From NCBI RefSeq assembly GCF_021233055.1, contig NZ_CP089538.1:5162501-5226500 (forward strand): 64,000 bases of DNA. Reading direction: 5' to 3'. Origin of the DNA: Spirosoma oryzicola. Its GTDB lineage: Bacteria; Bacteroidota; Bacteroidia; Cytophagales; Spirosomataceae. The notes beneath the pieces are model-generated. The model was not told where the DNA came from. It worked only from the letters and a program-made list of their open reading frames with translations, and ran no database searches. Position 1 is the first letter of the stretch, and each line of letters starts with the position of its first letter. Positions 17,904-27,356 of the stretch are shown here, one piece after another. The position numbers and the translations under genes are program-made.

Positions 17904-20027
17904 TTAGCCCATTTTCAGTGTAATCACCTTCGAACTTACTTCGTCAGCCCCTGCTCCGGGCGTAATGGATTGCTCTTTAACCTTCCCGTGTCCTTCGATA
18001 ACGACTCTGAAGCCACGATTTTCCAGCAGATACACAGCATCACGCAAGGTTAGCCCGCGCACATCAGGAACCTGGCCGGGCCGGGTTGGACGCGATTTCC
18101 AGCGACCATTCTTCGTCACCTCTACCCAGCCTTCCGTAGCGGGTTCGTTCTTGATGTTCAGCGTTCCGTCTATGGTATGCAGGTCATCGGCGTATCCGGC
18201 CAGCAATCCGGTTGTTGAACGTGGTTGCGACGCCTTCGCGCGAATCGGGGCATGCATCCGAATATCGTAGGCAACAATCCGGTCGGCTACCTCTTTGAAA
18301 ACAGGAGCGGCCACAGCACCCGCATAAAGCAAGTCAATGTTGTCGCCCTGCGGTGTATCGACAACCGTGATCATGCTGTATTTGGGTTTATCAGCCGGAA
18401 AATAGCCGATAAATGACGTATAATATTTTCCGACCTGGTACCGACCGTTGATAATTTTTTGAGCTGTACCCGTTTTACCCGCAATCGCGTAATTAGGATT
18501 ATTGATATGTTTGGCAGTCCCGTGCTCCACAACGCCCCGTAATAGTTCCTGCGCTTTGCGGGCGGTTTGTGGGGAACAGATTGGCTCTGGCAATACATAA
18601 GGAGCATTGTCCTCGATAACTTCATCGGCCAGTTTAACCTGCTTGACAATCATTGGTCTTACCCATTTACCGCCGTTAGCCACGGCGTTATAAAATGCCA
18701 GCATTTGCAAGGGCGTAATCTGCATTTCGTATCCGTACGACATGGAGGTGAGTGACACCTTACTCCAGCCTTTCATGTCGGGGTTACGAACAATTGGATT
18801 GGCTTCGCCTTTCATGTGAATGCCCGTTGGCTTGTCCAGATGAAAGCGACGCAGGTATTCGCAGTAGCGGTCGGCCCGGCTGTAGAAATAGCTTTTCATA
18901 AGCAGGTGCGTGCCGACATTCGACGATTTTTCGAAAACCTCGCGGGCCGTAATCGTTCCTTTTCCGTGCCGGGAAGCATCGTGAATGTTAAGACCGTTGT
19001 AGCGCGCTGACCCATTTCCCGTAGCCACCAGTTGGTTAAGCGAAATGGCTTTCTCTTCCATCAGGGCCATCATCGTGGCTAACTTAAACGTAGAACCTGG
19101 ATCGGTACGTCCTGCTAAGGCATGGTTGAAGTTCTCGACGTATCGATTCCCTTGTTTTGTCAGATTGGCCATCGCCCGAATTTCACCCGTGGCTACCTCC
19201 ATCACGATGACGCTTCCTTTGGCCGCGTTGTATTTCTCAAGTGCCGAGTGCAAAGCCGTTTCGGCCATATCCTGATAGTTGACGTCGATGGTGGTGTACA
19301 GATCCATACCGGGTTCGGGCTTCATCTCTGGTCCATCGTCAACGGGTTTGCGAACGCCCCCCGATAGCACCTCGACCAGCCCAACGGCGTTTTTACCCGC
19401 CAGCGCCGGTTGAAAACTAGCTTCCAGTCCCATCAGACCGCGCCCGGTTCGAGCGTCAAGATTGCCGATTGTCCGCTCTGCCATGCGCCCGAACGGATGG
19501 TATCGATCGTAGTAGGGCCGCAACACCCCGCCCCGAGCCGCCACTTTCGGCGTTGAGCGGAAGAATGGCCACTTTAGCATGTATTGCCGTTCCTGAAACG
19601 TAACACGCCGACGATTCAGCAGTACATACCGGCGTTTACGAGCGCGGGCATCGCTGACCAGATCCGTATAATCCCTGGCCGAACGGTCGCCATAAATGCG
19701 AGAAAGCAGCAGACCCAATGAATCTTTCTTTTTCTCGAAATAATCGGGCTTGGCCATCGTCGGATCAAGGCCAACCACGTAGCTCGGTAATGACGTTGCC
19801 AGCAAACTGCCGTCGGTGGCGTAAATATTGCCGCGCATAGCCCGGATGGTATCGCGCTGGATAAGCGTTGCCGCTACGCGATCACGCCAGAATTTTCCTT
19901 TGAACGTTTGAAAATACTGCACGTACACAAGCCGAAACACGACACTCATCGCCAGGACGATAACAATGTAGAAGACGTGATTAGCCCGCTGAATGATGTC
20001 CTGTTTAATGTTCATCGCTTTTGACAA
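17904..20027 (-). CDS. ftsI: Division-specific class B penicillin-binding protein (FtsI/PBP3) with PASTA domain
   Basis: Transpeptidase that cross-links septal peptidoglycan; membrane-anchored with its catalytic domain in the periplasm. The 707 residues show one N-terminal helix (about 17-34), a PBP dimerisation domain, and the three active-site motifs STFK (312-315), SSN (368-370) and KTG (518-520). The last 55 residues (from QVPDVRGLTLRDAVYLLENRG) form one PASTA domain. The first ATG (20027) overlaps the ftsL stop by 23 bases; ATG at 20015 is an equally good start. Coupled translation with ftsL is likely. Confidence 0.95.
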   Translation of the reverse strand: MSKAMNIKQDIIQRANHVFYIVIVLAMSVVFRLVYVQYFQTFKGKFWRDRVAATLIQRDTIRAMRGNIYATDGSLLATSLPSYVVGLDPTMAKPDYFEKKKDSLGLLLSRIYGDRSARDYTDLVSDARARKRRYVLLNRRRVTFQERQYMLKWPFFRSTPKVAARGGVLRPYYDRYHPFGRMAERTIGNLDARTGRGLMGLEASFQPALAGKNAVGLVEVLSGGVRKPVDDGPEMKPEPGMDLYTTIDVNYQDMAETALHSALEKYNAAKGSVIVMEVATGEIRAMANLTKQGNRYVENFNHALAGRTDPGSTFKLATMMALMEEKAISLNQLVATGNGSARYNGLNIHDASRHGKGTITAREVFEKSSNVGTHLLMKSYFYSRADRYCEYLRRFHLDKPTGIHMKGEANPIVRNPDMKGWSKVSLTSMSYGYEMQITPLQMLAFYNAVANGGKWVRPMIVKQVKLADEVIEDNAPYVLPEPICSPQTARKAQELLRGVVEHGTAKHINNPNYAIAGKTGTAQKIINGRYQVGKYYTSFIGYFPADKPKYSMITVVDTPQGDNIDLLYAGAVAAPVFKEVADRIVAYDIRMHAPIRAKASQPRSTTGLLAGYADDLHTIDGTLNIKNEPATEGWVEVTKNGRWKSRPTRPGQVPDVRGLTLRDAVYLLENRGFRVVIEGHGKVKEQSITPGAGADEVSSKVITLKMG

Positions 20028-20403
20028 CTACTTTGTGGGGTGGGTTCTGGCTATCCGTCAATCCTAGCGCGGCCATGCGTTTGCTAAGCTCAGACTGTTT
20101 GCCACTTTTCATAAAATCAGCCTGCAAAACGGTATACTGCGACCGGAGTTCATCGACCTGCGTTTTGGTCCGCTGAATCCGACGCACCAGCCGTTCGGCA
20201 TTGTGGTTTAACCCAATGTAAATAACGAGCAGAAATGTGACCCACAGAATGCGGTCGATGTGCCGAATAGGCCAGGCATTGTCTTCACCGAACAGCCGGT
20301 CCAGTCCAATAAAGTCATTCAGCCACGAGGCAATCCAGAGCCTGCGCCGTTGCTTTTTCTGCTTAGCCCCCTGCTCGGGTTGACGAAATGTATTTTTAGC
20401 CAT
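20005..20403 (-). CDS. FtsL-like cell division protein
   Basis: Small bitopic protein of 132 residues: a basic glutamine-rich cytoplasmic tail (AKNTFRQPEQGAKQKKQRRR), one membrane helix (ILWVTFLLVIYIGL, about residues 53-66), and a periplasmic coiled coil (AERLVRRIQRTKTQVDELRSQ). This is the layout of FtsL, and the place directly before ftsI supports it, although sequence identity to classical FtsL is low. The start was set at MAKNTF; the longer frame from 20451 adds 16 residues that do not fit. mraZ and rsmH, which normally precede it, are absent from this place. Confidence 0.85.
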   Translation of the reverse strand: MAKNTFRQPEQGAKQKKQRRRLWIASWLNDFIGLDRLFGEDNAWPIRHIDRILWVTFLLVIYIGLNHNAERLVRRIQRTKTQVDELRSQYTVLQADFMKSGKQSELSKRMAALGLTDSQNPPHKVVVKSDEH

Positions 20404-20462
20404 GATAGGTCGGGATTCCTGTGCACAAAGTAACAAAAAACGTCCGGCCACTGGTAGCCTAT

Positions 20463-20504
20463 AAATAAGAAACGATGGCCCCCTCTTGAGAAAGAGCCAT
20501 CGCT
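20463..20504 (-). terminator. Terminator after the M28 peptidase gene
   Basis: A bulged stem (CGATGG with CCATCG, inner CTCTT with AAGAG) at 20473-20502 is followed on the minus strand by TTTCTTATTTAT. It separates the peptidase gene from ftsL. Confidence 0.7.
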
Positions 20505-20528
20505 TCCAGCAAACATAACTAGCTTACT

Positions 20529-22022
20529 TTATTCTTTCCAGCGCCACTCGTTGGCAATCTGCAACGGCGTTCTGAGACCCTGAGCGACCAGATAATCACG
20601 CGTTTGCGTATCGGTCTGGCGACGGGTTGGAATGTCGTCGGCATCGGCAAGTGCAAAGAGCAGCATGGTTGAATACCGAACCGTATTTTTTAGCTGATCG
20701 GCATCGACCAGGTTGATCCGGTCGCAGTTGGCGTGGTAGCAATCCAGCACTTCGCGCGAAAGATGACCGTTCATGCCAACCACGGGAACGCCTTCGAGCA
20801 TAAAGGGCTGATGATCGGAATGCAGCCCAGCCTGATTTTGCATCTGGTTGGCAAACGCCGGTTCTGCCCGTTTCATGGTTTCACCGACGGTGCTCAAAAA
20901 CGGAACGATATCGGAGCGGCCGAAGGCATTCAGCCCCGTTGGGTCGTTGGTCATGTCCAGGTTCAACATGTAGCGAACCTTATCGAGTTGTCCTTTCTTT
21001 TTCAGATTTTCAACCATCGCCCGCGAACCAAGCAAGCCCTGCTCCTCGCCCATAAACAGGACAAACTCAATTGTCCGCTTTGGTTTTAGTTTCAATGCCT
21101 TGAACGTCCGGGCGATATCCATAACGGCAAACGAACCAATCCCGTTGTCAATCGCCCCGGTTGCCAGATCCCAGGAATCCAGATGCCCACCGACGATGAT
21201 TTTCTCATCGGGGTACTTCGAGCCTTTCAAGGTAGCAATCACGTTACGCGCCCGAATTTTCCGGCTCGTATTCGCCATGTCGATTATCGCGTGCAAAGGA
21301 CTCATTTCTTCCTGCATCCACGCCCGCAAAGCCTGCCCACTTTCGTAGGAGATACACACCGACGGAATGGGGATCAGCTTGCCCGTAACCGATGCTGTAC
21401 CCGTCAGCAGTACATTGCCCGGTACGAGGTTGACCATGATGACACCCGCAGCACCGTATTGAATGGCCAGGGCCGTTTTCTCAGAACGATGCAGATTTCG
21501 AGCGCCTTTCGTTGGTGCCGCCAAACCAATGTTGACAAGCGCCACTTTACCTTTCAGCTTATCTTTCAAAGCCGCAAAATCGCCCTCGAGTCCGTTGCCG
21601 ACATCGATGATTTCGCCTTTTACGTGCGCATCCACCGGCGAATGAGCCAGCGATACCACCTGTAGTTCACGAAAATTATCACTGCGATTGGGCACAACCG
21701 ACAGCGTAACCGTGTCGCGCGTCCAGGCTTCCACCTCAAAAGGCTCGTACTGAACGTCTTTGAACCCATACGACGACAGTAGATCAAAGGCGTAGGTTTC
21801 GGCGCGGGTTCCGTTTGGGCTGCCCGTCAGCCGGTGTCCTACCTGCTTCGTTGCGTCGGAGAGTGTTTCGAAAGCCCGGCTATGTTGCACAACCTCCTCA
21901 TTGATCCTGAGAAAGGCTTTTTCGAGCGAAATTGAGTTGAACGTAAAAGCGGCCAGCAAACCGGCGGTACCGAAACAAAAGAAGACGAACCGAAAAGAAG
22001 ATACGTAAAGAGTTCGGTGCAT
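20529..22022 (-). CDS. M28-family zinc aminopeptidase with PA domain, exported
   Basis: Exopeptidase of 497 residues. An N-terminal hydrophobic segment (RFVFFCFGTAGLLAAFTF) serves as a signal or anchor. A PA-like insert (KGKVALVNIGLAAP to the GAAGVIMV region) lies before the catalytic domain. Zinc-binding motifs of M28 are visible: GGHLDSWD, the AIDNGIGSFAVMDIAR aspartate, MGEEQGLLGS with the catalytic glutamate pair, and LHSDHQPF near the end. The product probably trims peptides in the periplasm. It is transcribed towards ftsL but ends at a terminator, so it is not part of the dcw operon. Confidence 0.92.
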   Translation of the reverse strand: MHRTLYVSSFRFVFFCFGTAGLLAAFTFNSISLEKAFLRINEEVVQHSRAFETLSDATKQVGHRLTGSPNGTRAETYAFDLLSSYGFKDVQYEPFEVEAWTRDTVTLSVVPNRSDNFRELQVVSLAHSPVDAHVKGEIIDVGNGLEGDFAALKDKLKGKVALVNIGLAAPTKGARNLHRSEKTALAIQYGAAGVIMVNLVPGNVLLTGTASVTGKLIPIPSVCISYESGQALRAWMQEEMSPLHAIIDMANTSRKIRARNVIATLKGSKYPDEKIIVGGHLDSWDLATGAIDNGIGSFAVMDIARTFKALKLKPKRTIEFVLFMGEEQGLLGSRAMVENLKKKGQLDKVRYMLNLDMTNDPTGLNAFGRSDIVPFLSTVGETMKRAEPAFANQMQNQAGLHSDHQPFMLEGVPVVGMNGHLSREVLDCYHANCDRINLVDADQLKNTVRYSTMLLFALADADDIPTRRQTDTQTRDYLVAQGLRTPLQIANEWRWKE

Positions 22023-22157
22023 AAAGGCGTGTTTAATTCTTCGCTAAATATACAAAAAAGGTCGCTGATTATGGGACTAAAAAGGTAGACACCCTATCTA
22101 CTAAAAGCGTTCGTTTTAAGACCTAAACTATTTTTACGGTGACAGGTGCGTCATTTA

Positions 22158-22859
22158 TTATTGTTCGGGCGTTTGGTGCTTCATCGGTTTCAGGTAAACC
22201 GTTTGCCGACCAGCTAACCAAACCGGATCAATACCAGTCAGACCAAAGACGCGATCCCAACTCCGCTCGAAGCAGTGAGCCGCATCAGGAAACGTAATCG
22301 AAACGGCCAGCGCGCGTTCGTAAAAAGACAAAGGGTGCCGTACAATAGCTTCCCGGTGAATAGCGAACTGCGCACCGAGCACAAAGGTGTACAGGTCTGG
22401 TCCATCGGTATCAAACAAAGCCCGGTGAAAGCCGCGCAGGTCAAGACCGCGTCCGTCTTCGTTTTTACTCCACGGTTGAAAGAGCCGCTCCCCCCGGTTG
22501 TCGTCCGTATCGATTAAGTGCCCTAACCAGCGAAACGGCATTTGAACCGGATCGCCAATGGTATCAGGCTGTCCGGAAAAGGATCGCATCGTTTTTTTGA
22601 AGTCGTACGCATGGTCAAACGGCTTTCCCTGACAAAATACGGTCCATTGGGCTAGCGAATCGTAGCGGCTGACGATGTGATGCAAGTACGTATGCGCTTC
22701 CCGCCCAATGTTAGGAAGTGGAATAGCCCCCGCTCCCGCCGAATGATCCGCGCTTTTGTCGTAAACAGTCATGCGAAGCTGCGCAGGCAGATTACGGAGC
22801 CAGTTCAGGTTTTCGGTATAGCGGGCAACAACGAGTTCGAGTGGTAGCACAGAATCCAA
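22158..22859 (-). CDS. DUF3431 family protein
   Basis: Protein of 233 residues that I recognise as DUF3431, a family of unknown biochemical activity found in bacteria and fungi and often near glycosyltransferases. Characteristic stretches are VVARYTENLNWLRNL near the N terminus and NIGREAHTYLHHIVSRYDSL. No signal peptide or membrane segment is seen. It is followed 135 bases later by the M28 peptidase gene on the same strand and is divergent from the S9 peptidase gene with 112 bases between them. Confidence 0.8.
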   Translation of the reverse strand: MDSVLPLELVVARYTENLNWLRNLPAQLRMTVYDKSADHSAGAGAIPLPNIGREAHTYLHHIVSRYDSLAQWTVFCQGKPFDHAYDFKKTMRSFSGQPDTIGDPVQMPFRWLGHLIDTDDNRGERLFQPWSKNEDGRGLDLRGFHRALFDTDGPDLYTFVLGAQFAIHREAIVRHPLSFYERALAVSITFPDAAHCFERSWDRVFGLTGIDPVWLAGRQTVYLKPMKHQTPEQ

Positions 22860-22971
22860 TAGCGTTTGCAGAATTACGGCAAAGAAACCGGGTTTGCGCC
22901 GTTAATCCTTTATTTTCTCGACGGTCAGTCTGTAAACCTTTATTTTTACAAGCCAGCTCCAGAAACGAACT

Positions 22972-25089
22972 ATGAAACGAACGTGTTTTACGTTTATAAC
23001 CACACTCACGCTGTACAGCATGACGCAAGCACAACCCCTTACGGCTCCCAAAGCCGCTATCAAACCGAAAGAACTGATTACCAACGGTCACAAGCGGACT
23101 GATAATTATTACTACCTCAACGAGCGCGAAAACCCGGAGGTCATCAAATACCTCAACGCCGAAAATGCCTACCTCGAACAGGTACTCGCTCCGGTCAAAG
23201 GCTTACAGGATAAGCTCTTCGAGGAAATGAAGGGCCGGATCAAGCAACAGGACGAATCGGTTCCATACAAAGAAGGACCCTACTATTATTACACGCGCTA
23301 CATAACCGGGGGCGAATATCCAATCTACTGCCGCAAAAAAGGCTCGCTGGAAGGTGCCGAAGAAATTATGTTCGACGGCAATGCCCTGGCGAAAGGCCAC
23401 AACTATTATCAGCTTGGTGGCTATGAGGTATCAGACAATGACGAGCTGGCCATTTTTGCCGAAGATACTGTTAGTCGCCGGTTGTACACGCTGCGCATCA
23501 AGAACCTGAAAACGGGTCAGGTTTATCCCGAAACCATTGCGGACACGGAAGCGGGAAGTTTTGCCTGGGCTACGGATAACAAGACGCTTTTTTACATCAA
23601 GAAAGATCCGCAAACTTTACTCGGCTATCAGGTATACCGCCACGTGTTAGGTACCGATCCAAAGACCGATGTGCTGGTGTACGAGGAAGAAGACAACCAG
23701 TTTTACATGGGCCTGGGCCGGTCGAAGTCGAAAAAATACATCACGATTGGTTCGGACCATAACGGTGTATCAACGGAATACCGGCTACTCGAAGCTAGCC
23801 AGCCGATGGGTACGTTCAAATCGTTTCTGCCCCGCGAGAAAGGCCACGAGTACGAGATTGTCCATTACAAAGATAAGTTCTACGTTCGTACGAACTGGAA
23901 AGCCGAAAACTTCCGCCTGATGGAAGTACCCGAAGGCAAGACCACCGACCGTACCGCCTGGAAAGAAGTGATTCCTCATCGCCCGGACGTGTATCTGGCC
24001 GACATTGACGTATTTGCCAATCACCTCGTATTGGGCGAACGCAAAGCGGGCTTGACCAACATTCGGGTAATCAATCAGAAGACGAAAACCGACGAGTATC
24101 TCGACTTTGGCGAACCGGCCTACGTAGCGGGCATCGGCTACAACCCTGATTTCAACACCAACGTGTTGCGGTACAGCTACGCATCGCTGACAACGCCCAA
24201 CTCGACTTTTGATTACAACATGGACACCCACGACAAAACGTTGCTCAAACAACAGGAAGTGCTGGGTGGCTTTGACAAAAATAATTACGTATCGGAACGG
24301 TTCTACGTCACCGCCCGCGATGGTGCGCAAGTGCCGGTTTCGCTGGTGTACCGCAAAGGCACAAAGAAAGACGGTTCGGCTCCGCTGCTTCAATATTCGT
24401 ACGGATCGTATGGCTACTCGACCGATCCCGGATTTAGCTCTACGCGGTTGAGTCTGCTCGACCGGGGCTTTATCTACGCCATTGCGCACATCCGGGGTGG
24501 GCAGGAAATGGGCCGTCGGTGGTACGAAGATGGAAAGATGCTGAAAAAGAAAAACACCTTCAACGACTTCGTAGATGTATCCGAATACCTCATCAAAAAC
24601 AAGTACACCAGCGCCGACAAGTTGTTTGCCATGGGTGGCAGCGCGGGTGGTTTACTGATGGGTGCCGTAATTAATCAGGCTCCACAACTGTACCGGGGCG
24701 TTGTGGCAGCGGTACCGTTCGTCGATGTTGTGACCACGATGCTCGACGAAAGTATTCCGCTCACGACGGGCGAGTTTGAGGAATGGGGCAATCCGAAACA
24801 GCCGGTTTATTACGATTACATGCTGTCGTATTCGCCTTACGACAACGTCGAGAAAAAAGCGTACCCGAACCTACTCGTAACTACGGGTCTGCACGATTCG
24901 CAGGTGCAATACTGGGAACCCGCCAAGTGGGTCGCGAAACTCAGAACGTTGAAAACGGATAACAACCAATTGCTGCTGCACACCAACATGGAAGCGGGGC
25001 ACGGTGGCGCATCGGGACGATTCCAGGCATTGAAAGAAATTGCTCTGGAGTTTGCTTTTATGCTCAATCTGGTTGGCGAAAAACAATAA
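22972..25089 (+). CDS. Prolyl oligopeptidase family serine peptidase (oligopeptidase B-like, S9A), exported
   Basis: Serine peptidase of 705 residues with a signal peptide (cleavage after SMTQAQ), so it acts in the periplasm or outside. The N-terminal two thirds are a beta-propeller gate. The C-terminal alpha/beta-hydrolase domain carries the triad Ser557 (GGSAGG), Asp642 (GLHDSQV) and His677 (GHGG). The EFEEWGNP segment and the glutamate-rich propeller suggest oligopeptidase B-like preference for basic residues, which is inference. An inner region (GGQEMGRRWYEDG) is typical of the family. Confidence 0.93.
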   Translation: MKRTCFTFITTLTLYSMTQAQPLTAPKAAIKPKELITNGHKRTDNYYYLNERENPEVIKYLNAENAYLEQVLAPVKGLQDKLFEEMKGRIKQQDESVPYKEGPYYYYTRYITGGEYPIYCRKKGSLEGAEEIMFDGNALAKGHNYYQLGGYEVSDNDELAIFAEDTVSRRLYTLRIKNLKTGQVYPETIADTEAGSFAWATDNKTLFYIKKDPQTLLGYQVYRHVLGTDPKTDVLVYEEEDNQFYMGLGRSKSKKYITIGSDHNGVSTEYRLLEASQPMGTFKSFLPREKGHEYEIVHYKDKFYVRTNWKAENFRLMEVPEGKTTDRTAWKEVIPHRPDVYLADIDVFANHLVLGERKAGLTNIRVINQKTKTDEYLDFGEPAYVAGIGYNPDFNTNVLRYSYASLTTPNSTFDYNMDTHDKTLLKQQEVLGGFDKNNYVSERFYVTARDGAQVPVSLVYRKGTKKDGSAPLLQYSYGSYGYSTDPGFSSTRLSLLDRGFIYAIAHIRGGQEMGRRWYEDGKMLKKKNTFNDFVDVSEYLIKNKYTSADKLFAMGGSAGGLLMGAVINQAPQLYRGVVAAVPFVDVVTTMLDESIPLTTGEFEEWGNPKQPVYYDYMLSYSPYDNVEKKAYPNLLVTTGLHDSQVQYWEPAKWVAKLRTLKTDNNQLLLHTNMEAGHGGASGRFQALKEIALEFAFMLNLVGEKQ

Positions 25090-25155
25090 GCCCGTTCTTT
25101 AATCGAACGCCCTCTGCAAACGAATTTTTCCGTTTCAGAGGGCGTTTCCCGTTAT

Positions 25156-26265
25156 ATGTCATCAAACCAGCCCCAGGTCGTTCGTATTCCGACGCTTAGC
25201 AAAGACAACCCGTCTTTATCGAAAAATCAGAAAGAATTTAACCGGCTGACGGCGAAAATAGGTGAGCTAGAGGACGAGCTGAGCCAATTCCGCGCGCAGG
25301 CAACGACCATCCAGCAACGAATTTACACCGAATACGAACCGCTGTTGCGGGAGTACAATGGGCATAAAGCAACCCTTGTGCGAGTTTTCGACCGCGCTTA
25401 TGAACGTCCCGAAGCGACCAAGAACGAAAAGAAAAAACTGGCCGACCTGATCGTCAATCTAGCGTATGATCTGATCAGCGAACACGGCATGGACGATCTC
25501 AAGCCGATTTTCGACAAGTATGACCCCGACGGATTTGACACCACCGATGCAGAGGCCGACCAACAGGTTTCGGAAGCGATGAAAGAAATGGTTAGCTCGT
25601 TGTATGGCATTACCTTCGACGATCAGATTGATGTCAGCACCAGAGAGAAATTCATGGCTTATCTGGACGAACAGTTGCAAGCGCGTCAGGGCGCTGACCA
25701 GCAACGTCAGCAGGATAAGGCAGACAAGCGGGCTAAAAGACCAAAGTCGGCGAAGCAGCAGGAGCGCGAAGCTAAAAAGCAGCTTGACGCACGTAACATC
25801 ACCAAGGCCGTGCGGACGCTTTACATGGATCTGGTGAAAGCCTTCCACCCCGACCGCGAACCCGATGAATCCGAGAAAATCCGGAAAACCGAGATCATGC
25901 AACGGGTGACCGAAGCATACGAAAAAAGTGATCTCTTGGCGCTTCTTCGCCTGCAACTCGAATTCAACCGGATCGATCAGCAGCACCTCGAATCGCTGGC
26001 CGACGAACAGTTGCGCTACTACAACAAGATTCTGAAACAACAGGCCGACGAGCTAAGTAGTGAGCTGTTTGATCTGCAAAGTCAATTAGCGTCGATGCTG
26101 GGAAAACCGTTCTCGGTAGTTCGGTCGCTCATTGGCCTGGAGATGAGTTTCAACAACAGCATCCGCGATCTAAAGAAAAGCGTTAAAGAAGCGAAAAAGG
26201 ACGTGAAAGACCTTTCCGATCCGGCTATTCTGAAAGTGTGGCTGAGATCCTATCAGATTCAGTAA
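25156..26265 (+). CDS. Coiled-coil protein with internal J-domain-like segment
   Basis: Cytoplasmic protein of 369 residues without signal or membrane segment. Residues 22-65 and 180-215 are strongly charged coiled coil. Residues 215-270 form a J-domain-like helical hairpin (TLYMDLVKAFHPDREPDESEK, with the HPD triplet at 231-233), and a second coiled coil follows to about 360. An HPD motif suggests that it stimulates an Hsp70. The internal place of the J domain and the absence of G/F and zinc regions mean that it is not a classical DnaJ. The partner is unknown. It converges with the SAM hydrolase gene with 10 bases between. Confidence 0.8.
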   Translation: MSSNQPQVVRIPTLSKDNPSLSKNQKEFNRLTAKIGELEDELSQFRAQATTIQQRIYTEYEPLLREYNGHKATLVRVFDRAYERPEATKNEKKKLADLIVNLAYDLISEHGMDDLKPIFDKYDPDGFDTTDAEADQQVSEAMKEMVSSLYGITFDDQIDVSTREKFMAYLDEQLQARQGADQQRQQDKADKRAKRPKSAKQQEREAKKQLDARNITKAVRTLYMDLVKAFHPDREPDESEKIRKTEIMQRVTEAYEKSDLLALLRLQLEFNRIDQQHLESLADEQLRYYNKILKQQADELSSELFDLQSQLASMLGKPFSVVRSLIGLEMSFNNSIRDLKKSVKEAKKDVKDLSDPAILKVWLRSYQIQ

Positions 26266-26275
26266 GCTGTTTTCA

Positions 26276-27172
26276 TTACTTACTAAGCACGATTGTCCAG
26301 TCGGCTCCGCTGAACACTTTGTACTTATCCGAAAAATTCCCCTGGTTGACAGCTACCGAAAAATTGAGCAGGCTGTTAACATACGCGACGTCATCACCAA
26401 CAGCCGCTTCCCCGAAGGTGTTGACCATCCGAACCGCTTTGTCGTAGATTGTCTTGTTCTGGTGCAGAATCTTGACACGTACGCTATCGCCCGATTTAAC
26501 GCCCAGTTTTTCCAGCATAGCTTTCGGTATGTTGGTCCAGACGTTACCGTACTGAACATCCAAAATCGGAATATTGCCTTGTAGTACGCCGTTTGCGTAG
26601 TCAGCTTTTTGGTACGGTAAGCTCACTACGGTGCGACGAACGGTATTTCCTACTTGCTGAAAGGTAATGGTGCGGGAGGCTAGGCGAGCCGCCGTGTAAG
26701 CGTACACGTCGCGCCCATGAAACGTATAGGATTCGTTTGAATTCTTAAGCCGGTTGACAGCCTCATCAATCTCCCGAACCTCCTGAATACCCAGTTTCTC
26801 CGCGATCAAGGTTAGTGTTCCGTTGTCGGGCGTGACGATGTAATGGCCTGTTTTCGTCAGTAGGACAACCGAATGGCGGTCGGTGCCAACGCCGGGATCG
26901 CAGACCGAGACAAACACCGTTCCTGCCGGGTAGTACGGAACGGTCTGGTACAGTCGATAAGCCGCTTCCCAAATGTCATAAGCCGGAATCTCGTGGGTCA
27001 GATCAAACAGCTTTAGGTTCGGTGACACACCCATAGCGACGCCCTTCATTGCCGACACCGCGCCGTCTTTCAGGCCAAAATCAGATTGAAAAACAACAAT
27101 GCCATTTTGGGCGAACGCTAGTTGCTGGTAACCCAGAAGAAGCAGAACTAAGAATTTGTACAGTGTTTTCAT
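26276..27172 (-). CDS. Exported SAM hydrolase-like (DUF62/adenosyl-hydroxide transferase) protein
   Basis: Member of the family that splits S-adenosylmethionine with water (relatives use chloride or fluoride). The catalytic triad of SAM hydrolases is intact: Asp92 and Arg99 in DPGVGTDR, seven residues apart, and His152 in FHGRD. SDFGLKDG (30-37) and PDNG (115-118) motifs are also present. Unusually the protein starts with a clear signal peptide (hydrophobic helix 5-17 and AFAQ cleavage site), so it should be periplasmic, where SAM is not expected. Length (298) is normal for the family plus signal. Confidence 0.88.
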   Translation of the reverse strand: MKTLYKFLVLLLLGYQQLAFAQNGIVVFQSDFGLKDGAVSAMKGVAMGVSPNLKLFDLTHEIPAYDIWEAAYRLYQTVPYYPAGTVFVSVCDPGVGTDRHSVVLLTKTGHYIVTPDNGTLTLIAEKLGIQEVREIDEAVNRLKNSNESYTFHGRDVYAYTAARLASRTITFQQVGNTVRRTVVSLPYQKADYANGVLQGNIPILDVQYGNVWTNIPKAMLEKLGVKSGDSVRVKILHQNKTIYDKAVRMVNTFGEAAVGDDVAYVNSLLNFSVAVNQGNFSDKYKVFSGADWTIVLSK

Positions 27173-27286
27173 GGTGGGTAGTCATACAATAAGAAAACAA
27201 ATATACAGTACTGACATCTTTCTGTTTAACGCGATGACCTTACTTAAATAAAGTCCTGTCGGCCTTATTTTCCCGAGCGTCTAGTC

Positions 27287-27328
27287 ATCACAAAAACAAA
27301 CCCGCCAGCAACCTAAGTCACTGACGGG
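27287..27328 (-). terminator. Terminator after the glycosyltransferase gene
   Basis: Stem CCCGCCAG (27301-27308) with CTGACGGG (27321-27328), one mismatch, followed on the minus strand by TTTGTTTTTGTG. Confidence 0.7.
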
Positions 27329-27356
27329 AAAATGAGTAATCGAATACGAAGAAAAA

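Noticed and set aside
23785..24489. 234-codon minus-strand frame
   Set aside because: Antisense to the S9 peptidase propeller; composition is that of a shadow frame.
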